Assembly (NCBI GenBank): GCA_013361595.1
Contig: JABFXT010000851.1
Location: 1-8,093, forward strand
DNA from: Nocardia sp.
Lineage (GTDB): Bacteria > Actinomycetota > Actinomycetes > Mycobacteriales > Mycobacteriaceae
Direction: 5' to 3'
Length of the DNA stretch: 8,093 nt
A program made the position numbers and the translations under genes. The notes below the pieces were generated by a model. That model saw nothing but the letters and a program-made list of their open reading frames with translations. It was not told the origin of the DNA and ran no database searches. This document shows, piece after piece, positions 1 through 4,963 of this stretch. How positions within the stretch are numbered: the stretch's first letter is position 1; each line of letters opens with the position of its first letter.

Positions 1-100
1 GACGACGGGTAGCGTGCCGCCAGCCGCCCACCCCCAGACGGCGGCGCAGGGTCCCCGCATCTCCCGGGCGCGCGGCGCCGGCCGGCTCGTCGTAGGACAC
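1..100 (-). CDS. Probable 5' end of an unidentified gene, cut by the window edge
   Basis: Seen: on the minus strand a GTG at 100-98 follows a strong ribosome-binding site AGGAGGG (110-104), with 4 nt between GGAGG and the start. The frame stays open to the edge and gives 33 residues beginning VSYDEPAGAARPGD and containing TLRRRLGVGG. Most third codon positions are G or C, as in the real genes here. The polar, Ala/Gly/Pro-rich start shows no signal peptide or membrane segment. LRRRLGVG resembles the cytoplasmic start of some APC-type amino-acid permeases, but the next residues do not continue as a membrane helix, so no function is assigned. It reads in the same direction as the upstream amidase, about 220 nt after its stop. 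The evidence is the start region and codon use only, so this could be wrong. Confidence 0.35.
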   Translation of the reverse strand, partial: MSYDEPAGAARPGDAGTLRRRLGVGGWRHATRR

Positions 101-104
101 GGAC

Positions 105-137
105 CCTCCTGTCTTCGTTCGAAGCCGAGGACAGAGG
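105..137 (-). promoter_or_regulatory. Leader hairpin that could hide the ribosome-binding site of the left-edge gene
   Basis: On the minus strand CCTCTGTC (137-130) can pair with GACAG-GAGG (113-105, one bulged base), covering the AGGAGGG ribosome-binding site (110-104). An inner CTTCG/CGAAG pairing (113-124) can form instead of, or partly with, the outer stem. The second repeat copy (138-155) carries the same anti-ribosome-binding-site segment, so two pairing registers exist. A role in translational control is inference from complementarity only. Confidence 0.35.
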
Positions 138-155
138 TCGAAGCCGAGGACAGAG
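119..155. repeat. Two tandem 18-nt direct repeats, period 19
   Basis: TCGAAGCCGAGGACAGAG occurs exactly at 119-136 and again at 138-155, separated by one G. The repeats lie just upstream of the putative start codon at 100 on the minus strand, where each copy reads as a pyrimidine-rich segment complementary to the ribosome-binding site. They could be a regulatory leader element or a simple slippage duplication. Confidence 0.85.
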
Positions 156-235
156 CCCCTGACCGGGATCCGTGCGACGCGCAGATACGCCGCGCCACCC
201 GCCGCTGGTGCCCGGCTCCGATCCGGCCGGCCGAT

Positions 236-259
236 CAGGACCGGTACAGACCGGTCCTG
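236..259 (-). terminator. Perfect 10-bp inverted repeat with 4-nt loop; terminator or operator
   Basis: CAGGACCGGT (236-245) and ACCGGTCCTG (250-259) are exact reverse complements around the loop ACAG. The hairpin begins 62 nt after the amidase stop codon in the direction of transcription, a suitable place to end the dehydrogenase-amidase transcript. No U-tract follows it on the minus strand, which is common for actinobacterial terminator candidates. It also lies about 136 nt upstream of the putative GTG at 100, so a dimeric-repressor operator for that gene is an alternative. The remaining sequence between 156 and 321 shows no convincing promoter or gene. Confidence 0.45.
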
Positions 260-321
260 GACACGCGGGCCGCGGGACAACGATCGCCGGTGAACGCGAC
301 GCACCGGTCGGCATCGCGCGA

Positions 322-1725
322 TCAGCGCCCGGCGAGGACCATTTCCGCGTAGCGTCCCACCGCGAGCACCAGATCGTCGGAGTGCCGGGGGCCCACGATC
401 TGCAGCCCGACCGGTAGTCCCTCGCTCGTCCGCCCGGCCGGAATACTCAGCGCCGGCTGCTGGGTGAGGTTGAACGGATAGGTGTAGGGCGTCCAATCCG
501 GCCAGTCCGACATTCCGCTACCGGGCGGCACATCGTGCCCGGCCGCGAACGCGGTGATCGGGACGGTGGGGGTGATGAGGATGTCGTAGGCGGTGTGGAA
601 GGTCCCCATGGTGATCGCCACCTGGGCAGCGACCGCGCGGGCATCGAGATAGTCGGTGGCGGACAGGGTTTCACCGTGTTCCCACACCCGGCGCAGACCG
701 GGGTCGGCATTCTCGCGGGCACCTTCCGGGAACGTCGCGAGCATGGCCGCGGCGCCCGCCGCCCACATGATGTCGAAAGCGTCCCGCGGATCGGCGAAAC
801 CCGGGTCCGCGGCCGAGACACGCAGGCCGGCGGCCGCGAGTTCGGCCACGGCGCCGGAGACGATCGCCTCGACCTCCGGATCCGGCCGCACATAGCCGAG
901 TGTCGGTGAATAGGCAGCGGTCACGCCGCGGACATCGCGCTGGATCTGACCCCGGAAAGTGGTCAGTGTGGGCGCGAGCGCGGTGGGATCGCGTGGATCC
1001 GGCAGCGCGAGGATATCGAGCAACAGCGCCGCGTCCTCGACTGTCCGGGTGAGCGGCCCGGCGTGGGCCAGCGGACCGAACGGACTTGCCGGATACAGCG
1101 GGATACGCCCGTGGGTGGGTTTGAATCCCACGATGCCGCAGAACGACCCCGGAATCCGGACGCTGCCGCCGCCGTCGGTGCCGACCGAAACCGGTCCCAT
1201 ACCGGCCGCTACCGCCGCCGCGCTGCCGCCGGAGGACCCACCGGCGGTGCGGGTGGGGTCGACCGGATTGCGGGTGATCCCGGTGAGCGGGCTGTCCGTC
1301 ACACCTTTCCAGGCGATCTCCGGGGTGGTGGTCTTACCGACCATCACCATGCCGTCCTCCCGGACCCGCGCCGCCACGGGGCTGTCCACCGGCCAGGGCC
1401 CTTCCGGGCCGATGCTCAGGGAACCGCGGCGGGTCGGCCAGTCCTCGGTGAGGAAGATGTCCTTGATGGAGATCGGCACGCCGTCGAGCAGGCCGCGGAC
1501 GTGCCCGGACTGCCAGCGGGCCTCGGATTCCTTGGCCTGCACCAGTGCCCGGTCGGGGTCGACCAGGCAGAAGGCGTTGATATCGGCATCACGCGCGGTG
1601 ATGGCGGCGAGAACGGCATCGGTGGCCTCGACCGGGGACAGTGTCCCGGCGGCATAGGCCGAGACCAGTTCCACCGCGGTCATCTCGCCGGGGTCGGTCG
1701 GTCGGGGGGTCTCGGGGTGGCTCAT
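322..1725 (-). CDS. Amidase-signature family hydrolase
   Basis: A 467-residue amidase-signature serine hydrolase, which cleaves carboxamides to acid plus ammonia or amine. The Ser-cisSer-Lys triad is complete: Lys88 in GVPISIKDI, cis-Ser164 in the glycine/serine signature GGSSGGSAAA (162-171), and nucleophile Ser188 in TDGGGSVR. The 24-residue spacing between the serines is that of the family (for example FAAH Ser217/Ser241). Length is normal and no signal peptide is seen, so it should be cytoplasmic. The ATG at 1725 is chosen because AGGAGG (1739-1734) sits 8 nt upstream; a longer frame to 1803 would run into the dehydrogenase and has no better site. It follows the dehydrogenase stop by 14 nt, and the ribosome-binding site touches that stop, so the two should be co-transcribed. 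The substrate cannot be read from sequence; GatA of the tRNA amidotransferase is unlikely because gatB/gatC are absent. Confidence 0.9.
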   Translation of the reverse strand: MSHPETPRPTDPGEMTAVELVSAYAAGTLSPVEATDAVLAAITARDADINAFCLVDPDRALVQAKESEARWQSGHVRGLLDGVPISIKDIFLTEDWPTRRGSLSIGPEGPWPVDSPVAARVREDGMVMVGKTTTPEIAWKGVTDSPLTGITRNPVDPTRTAGGSSGGSAAAVAAGMGPVSVGTDGGGSVRIPGSFCGIVGFKPTHGRIPLYPASPFGPLAHAGPLTRTVEDAALLLDILALPDPRDPTALAPTLTTFRGQIQRDVRGVTAAYSPTLGYVRPDPEVEAIVSGAVAELAAAGLRVSAADPGFADPRDAFDIMWAAGAAAMLATFPEGARENADPGLRRVWEHGETLSATDYLDARAVAAQVAITMGTFHTAYDILITPTVPITAFAAGHDVPPGSGMSDWPDWTPYTYPFNLTQQPALSIPAGRTSEGLPVGLQIVGPRHSDDLVLAVGRYAEMVLAGR

Positions 1726-1732
1726 TCTGGGG

Positions 1733-1740
1733 CCCTCCTT
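1733..1740 (-). promoter_or_regulatory. Strong ribosome-binding site fixing the amidase start
   Basis: AAGGAGGG on the minus strand. Its first A is the last base of the dehydrogenase TGA stop (1742-1740), and the AGGAGG core leaves an 8-nt spacer to the ATG at 1725. Ribosomes ending the dehydrogenase would stop directly on this site, which favours coupled translation. Confidence 0.8.
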
Positions 1741-2705
1741 CAGCCGGGCACGTACCCCAGCGTTTTGTCGACGACATTGTCCAGTGGACGGCCGGCCGAC
1801 CAACGGTCGAAATTGGCGGCGAACGCGGCGACCATCTCGGCACGCCAGCCGACGAAATCACCGGAATTGTGCGGCGTGACGCGCGCCGTGGGCAGTGTCC
1901 ACAGTGGATGGCCGGACGGTAGCGGCTCCGGGTCCACCACGTCCAGTGCGGCGCCGGCGATTCCACCGGAGCGCAGCGCGTCGACGAGATCGTCGGTCAC
2001 GACCAGTTCGCCGCGTCCCACATTGATGAAGCGGGCATGCGGTTTCATGGCGCCGAACGCGCGGGCATCGAACATATGCCGGGTGCGGTCGGTGAGCGGG
2101 GCGATGGCGACGACGTAATCGGCGCAGGGCAGTTCGGCGTACAGATCGGTGGTCACCACCCCGAAATCCGGATCGTCGTTGCGGGCGCGGCGGCCGACGG
2201 CGCGGACCCGCATTCCGACAGCCCGCAGCAGTCCGGCGATGGCGCGGCCGATCGCCCCGGTGCCGACGACGAGCGCGGTGGACCCCGCGATACGCTCGGA
2301 TTCCCGATGCTGCCAGATCTGTTGCCGCTGCAACCGATTGGAGCCGGCGAGATCCTTGGCGAAATCGAGGATCTGGCCGAGCACGTATTCGGCTATCGCG
2401 GTGTCGAATACGCCCCGGGTGTTGGTGACGACGACATCGCCGGCGCGCAGTTCGGGGAACAGCACGGTATCGACACCGGTCGCGGCGACGTGCACCCAGC
2501 GCAGCCGGTCGGCCGCGTGCCAGGCATCCGGCAGCGCCGAGGTCTGGAAGTCGTAGACGAACAGCACCTGCGCGCCGGGCAGCGCGTCCGCCAGTCCGGC
2601 GGAGTCGGTGTACCGCACCGCGGCTCGCGCACTCACCGGCGCCATGAGGGCCGGATCGGGCGGTCGGCCACTGTGCACAACGGTGACAATCGGGCCCGAT
2701 TCCAT
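1740..2705 (-). CDS. D-2-hydroxyacid dehydrogenase family oxidoreductase
   Basis: A 321-residue member of the D-isomer-specific 2-hydroxyacid dehydrogenase family, which interconverts 2-keto acids and D-2-hydroxy acids with NAD(P)H. The Rossmann motif is VVGTGAIGRAIA (Gly148, Gly150, Gly153). The catalytic set is present: Arg231 in NVGRGELV, Glu260 in DVVDPEPLP and His279 in TPHNSGD. The second Rossmann strand ends in GRRAR (171-175) with no acidic residue, which usually goes with NADP(H) preference; that is inference. Length is usual for glyoxylate/hydroxypyruvate reductase-like members. The ATG at 2705 has no ribosome-binding site, and the predicted promoter would start transcription at about this base, so a leaderless mRNA is likely. 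The next ATG (2645) would remove the first beta strand. It is the first gene of the minus-strand operon. The substrate is unknown; a glyoxylate-, hydroxypyruvate- or oxaloacetate-like acid would fit the family. Confidence 0.88.
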   Translation of the reverse strand: MESGPIVTVVHSGRPPDPALMAPVSARAAVRYTDSAGLADALPGAQVLFVYDFQTSALPDAWHAADRLRWVHVAATGVDTVLFPELRAGDVVVTNTRGVFDTAIAEYVLGQILDFAKDLAGSNRLQRQQIWQHRESERIAGSTALVVGTGAIGRAIAGLLRAVGMRVRAVGRRARNDDPDFGVVTTDLYAELPCADYVVAIAPLTDRTRHMFDARAFGAMKPHARFINVGRGELVVTDDLVDALRSGGIAGAALDVVDPEPLPSGHPLWTLPTARVTPHNSGDFVGWRAEMVAAFAANFDRWSAGRPLDNVVDKTLGYVPG

Positions 2706-2706
2706 A

Positions 2707-2734
2707 TTGACACGGTATGGTCACATCGTATGAT
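2707..2734 (+). promoter_or_regulatory. Sigma70-type promoter of the racemase/isomerase-GntR operon
   Basis: The -35 TTGACA (2707-2712) is a perfect consensus match and the -10 TATGAT (2729-2734) differs at one base, with a 16-nt spacer. Transcription would start near 2741, leaving a leader of about 50 nt before the GTG at 2792. Such a consensus-like promoter is unusual in GC-rich DNA and implies strong basal activity needing repression. Confidence 0.7.
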
Positions 2735-2740
2735 TGTCAA
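2712..2740 (-). promoter_or_regulatory. Overlapping divergent promoter of the dehydrogenase-amidase operon
   Basis: On the minus strand TTGACA (2740-2735) is followed after 17 nt by TACCGT (2717-2712), which keeps the most conserved T, A and final T of a -10 box. The predicted start of transcription falls at about 2705, the A of the dehydrogenase ATG, consistent with a leaderless message. The element occupies the same DNA as the plus-strand promoter, so the two promoters should compete. Confidence 0.5.
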
Positions 2741-2745
2741 CAATC
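2732..2745. promoter_or_regulatory. Candidate GntR/FCD-regulator operator
   Basis: GATTGT-CA-ACAATC has 6-bp perfect inverted arms around a 2-bp centre. The GT...AC half-site layout is that described for FadR-subfamily GntR operators. The site covers the end of the plus-strand -10 box and the predicted start of transcription, and contains the minus-strand -35 box, so one bound dimer could block both promoters. A weaker overlapping dyad, ATCGTATGAT (2725-2734), may be part of the same site. The presumed ligand is the FCD-GntR protein encoded at 4274-4954; binding is inferred. Confidence 0.5.
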
Positions 2746-2791
2746 CGATCGTTCTCGGAGGTCTTCCCGGCTGAGTGCGAGAGGGGCCGCA

Positions 2792-3532
2792 GTGGAGTTC
2801 GATTTTCCCGATATGGAGGGCCCGGTCGCGCAGCGGGGCATCGGTGTCATCGCACCGTTCGACCTGGCGCTGGAGCGCGAACTCTGGCGTTGGGTGCCGC
2901 TGGAGGTGAGCCTGCACCTGGCACGCACCCCGTACGAACCGGTACCGGTATCGCTGGCCATGGCCGAACTGGTCTCCGATGCCGTACATCTCACCGCGGC
3001 GACCCGCAATGTGCTGCACGTCGAACCCGAGGTCGTCGCCTATCTGTGCAACTCCGGCAGTTTCATCAAAGGGATCGAATACGAGCGGTCCCTGTGCGAC
3101 ACGATCTGCCGGGCCGGCGCCGCGAACGCGGTGACCACCTCCGGCGCCCTGCTCGAAGCCGTCCGGCACCTCAATATCGGGCAGATCTCCGTGATGACCC
3201 CGTACGACGAGCTCCTCACCGGCAAGTTACGCGATTTCCTCGACGAAGCCGGCTGCTCGGTGGTCCGCTCCGAGCATCTGGGTCTGGGCGGCGGTATCTG
3301 GAAGGTCAACTACCGCACCATCGCCGAACGCATCATCGGCGCCGACGACCCCAAGGCCGAGGCGATTTTCGTCAGCTGCACCAATCTTCCCACCTACGAC
3401 ATCATCGAACCGCTGGAGAAGATGCTGGGCAAGCCGATCATCACCGCGAACCAGCTCACCATGTGGGCCTGTCTCGGGCGGATGAAACTGCCCATGATGG
3501 GTCCCGGCCGGTGGCTGCTGGAAGTCTTCTGA
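2792..3532 (+). CDS. Asp/Glu racemase / maleate isomerase superfamily enzyme with both catalytic cysteines
   Basis: A 246-residue cytoplasmic enzyme of the superfamily that includes maleate cis-trans isomerase, aspartate/glutamate and hydantoin racemases and arylmalonate decarboxylase. Two Rossmann-like halves each carry a cysteine: Cys86 in AYLCNSGSF and Cys196 in FVSCTNLPTYD, matching the two-cysteine site of Nocardia maleate isomerase (Cys76/Cys194). Tyr138 in MTPYDELL matches the conserved active-site Tyr (126 in the decarboxylase). Two cysteines favour cofactor-free isomerisation or racemisation over decarboxylation. GTG at 2792 is preferred because purine-rich GAGAGGGG lies just upstream; ATG 2813 is the alternative and has no ribosome-binding site. 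An upstream in-frame ATG at 2717 lies before the predicted start of transcription, so it cannot be used. It leads the plus-strand operon, 23 nt before the next gene. The exact substrate is unknown; calling it maleate isomerase would be too specific. Confidence 0.8.
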   Translation: MEFDFPDMEGPVAQRGIGVIAPFDLALERELWRWVPLEVSLHLARTPYEPVPVSLAMAELVSDAVHLTAATRNVLHVEPEVVAYLCNSGSFIKGIEYERSLCDTICRAGAANAVTTSGALLEAVRHLNIGQISVMTPYDELLTGKLRDFLDEAGCSVVRSEHLGLGGGIWKVNYRTIAERIIGADDPKAEAIFVSCTNLPTYDIIEPLEKMLGKPIITANQLTMWACLGRMKLPMMGPGRWLLEVF

Positions 3533-3555
3533 ACATATCCAGGAACGGAGCCACG

Positions 3556-4287
3556 ATGCCGGTACCGACAATCGGTTTCATCTACCCCGACCACGCCGCC
3601 GAGGACGACTACCCCCGCGCCGAGTCGATCCTGGGCGCGCGCCTGCCGGTCGCGCATATCTACGGCACCGATCTGCACGCGGTGCCCGAACTGCTGGACC
3701 TGGGCAGCCCGGACAAACTCCGGGACGGGGCCGCGCGACTGTCCGCGCACGAACCCGACGCGGTCGTCTGGGCCTGCACCTCCGGCAGTTTCGTCTACGG
3801 TCCGGACGGGGCCCGGGAACAGGTCCGCGGCCTGGCCGACGCCGCGGGCGTCCCGGCCTCCAGCACCAGTTTCGCCTTCGTGGCGGCAGCCCGTGCGCTG
3901 GGTGTACGCCGGGTGGCGGTGGCCGCGAGCTACCCGGACGAGGTCGCGCGGCTGTTCGCCGACTTCCTGGCCGATGCCGGGATCACGGTCGTCGCGTTCC
4001 GGAGCGCCGGTATCGAAACCGCGGCGGAGGTCGGCACCCTCACCAGCGAACAGGTGCTGGAGCTCGCCGTCGCCAACGATCATCCCGACGCGGACGCGCT
4101 GCTGATCCCCGATACCGCGATGCATACGCTCGAGGTCCTGCCGCGGCTGGAAACCGCGCTCGGCAAACCGGTCCTCACCGCGAATCAGGTCACCATCTGG
4201 GAAGGATTGCGACTCGCCGGCGCCACCCCGATATCGTCATCGCTGGGGGCGTTGTTCGCGGAAAGGTCTACCCATGTCGGTGGTTGA
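3556..4287 (+). CDS. Arylmalonate decarboxylase / Asp-Glu racemase superfamily enzyme with Cys74 and Asp186
   Basis: A 243-residue paralogue of the preceding protein, closer in pattern to Bordetella arylmalonate decarboxylase. Recalled alignment matches TPEVERRLG-type and VRLAG stretches with LPRLETALGKPV and LRLAG here. Cys74 in VVWACTSGSF lies where the decarboxylase has Gly74, followed by the conserved Thr75-Ser76. Tyr126 in AASYPDEV is kept. The second catalytic cysteine (Cys188 of the decarboxylase) is replaced by Asp186 in LLIPDTAMHT. The site is therefore Cys/Asp rather than Gly/Cys or Cys/Cys. Activity could be decarboxylation of opposite stereochemistry, isomerisation with Asp as the second acid/base, or none if it partners the upstream enzyme. 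The ATG at 3556 has GGAG 5 nt upstream. Its 3' end overlaps the GntR gene by 14 nt, so the two should be translated together. Confidence 0.8.
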   Translation: MPVPTIGFIYPDHAAEDDYPRAESILGARLPVAHIYGTDLHAVPELLDLGSPDKLRDGAARLSAHEPDAVVWACTSGSFVYGPDGAREQVRGLADAAGVPASSTSFAFVAAARALGVRRVAVAASYPDEVARLFADFLADAGITVVAFRSAGIETAAEVGTLTSEQVLELAVANDHPDADALLIPDTAMHTLEVLPRLETALGKPVLTANQVTIWEGLRLAGATPISSSLGALFAERSTHVGG

Positions 4288-4954
4288 TTTCGAGCCGGTC
4301 AATCAGCGGTCCACCGCCGAGATGATCGCCGACAAACTGCGCGAGGCGATCGTGCGCGGCGGACTGGAGCCGGGAGCACAGCTCGGCGAGGCCGATCTGG
4401 CCGCGCAGTTCGGGGTCTCCCGCGGGCCGGTGCGGGAGGCGATGCAGCGGCTGGTGTCGGAGGGCCTGCTGCACAGCATCCGCAACCGCGGGATCTTCGT
4501 CATCGAACTGACCCTCGCCGACGTCGTCGATATCTACCGATCCCGAACCGCCATCGAGGGTGGTGCCCTCACCCTGATCCTCGACGACCGCCGCGAAGTC
4601 GCCTACGAGGCGCTGATGCCGAGCGTCGCGGCGATGCTCGACCGGGCCGAGGCGGGTGATCCCGCGGGCGTCTCCGACGCGGATCGCGAGTTCCACGAGG
4701 CGCTGGTGGCGTCGGCCGGGAGCCCTCGGCTGGTGCGCGCGGCGCGGACCCTGCTGATCGAGACCCGGATGTGCCTGGGCGCATTGCAGACCACCTATCC
4801 GGACCTGCGGGAACAGGCCCAGGAACATGTGGCGTTGCGCGAGGCGATCGGCACGGCCGCACCGCACCGGGTCCATCAGCTGCTGCGCGACCATATGGAC
4901 GACGCGGTCCAGCGGCTACGCGTCCGATATGCGGCGGAACCGATTCCCGGCTGA
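4274..4954 (+). CDS. GntR-family (FadR subfamily, FCD domain) transcriptional regulator
   Basis: A 226-residue regulator. Residues about 10-77 form the GntR winged helix, with the typical LGEADLAAQFGVSRGPVREA helix-turn-helix (37-56) and the wing at NRGIFV. Residues about 85-215 are an all-helical FCD domain that binds a small acid, often through a metal. The expected ligands are all present: Asp137 and His141 in DREFHEAL, His185 in EHVALREAI and His207 in RDHMDDA. The ATG at 4274 has GAAAGG (4261-4266) 7 nt upstream and lies inside the preceding gene, a 14-nt overlap. As last gene of the operon it probably autoregulates and, through the palindrome at 2732-2745, controls the divergent dehydrogenase-amidase operon. 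Most FCD regulators are repressors released by a carboxylic-acid pathway intermediate, which fits the neighbouring enzymes. The effector is unknown. Confidence 0.92.
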   Translation: MSVVDFEPVNQRSTAEMIADKLREAIVRGGLEPGAQLGEADLAAQFGVSRGPVREAMQRLVSEGLLHSIRNRGIFVIELTLADVVDIYRSRTAIEGGALTLILDDRREVAYEALMPSVAAMLDRAEAGDPAGVSDADREFHEALVASAGSPRLVRAARTLLIETRMCLGALQTTYPDLREQAQEHVALREAIGTAAPHRVHQLLRDHMDDAVQRLRVRYAAEPIPG

Positions 4955-4963
4955 CCGCACCGA

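Noticed and set aside
1..100. APC-type permease identity for the edge gene based on LRRRLGVG
   Set aside because: The residues that follow (GWRHATRR) do not form the expected first membrane helix and only 33 codons are visible.
14..417. Plus-strand open frames of 112 and 81 codons at the left edge
   Set aside because: Arg/Pro-rich composition without a recognisable domain, no good ribosome-binding sites, and they run into the antisense of the amidase 3' end.
1726..1803. Upstream extension of the amidase to ATG 1803
   Set aside because: It overlaps the end of the dehydrogenase, has no family similarity, and the strong ribosome-binding site marks ATG 1725.
1063..2118. Long plus-strand frame of 351 codons antisense to the amidase and dehydrogenase
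   Set aside because: A GC-rich shadow frame: both minus-strand genes have complete catalytic motifs, and this frame crosses the boundary between them with a Gly/Arg-rich, motif-free product.
2734..3555. In-frame extension upstream of the Cys74/Asp186 enzyme
   Set aside because: It lies out of frame over the Cys86/Cys196 enzyme and is Arg-rich; the homology begins at MPVPTIGFIYP (ATG 3556).
4274..4954. Phage or toxin-antitoxin type system around the GntR gene
   Set aside because: The regulator has a complete FCD metabolite-binding domain and metabolic enzyme neighbours; no integrase, repeats or toxin-like small genes are seen.
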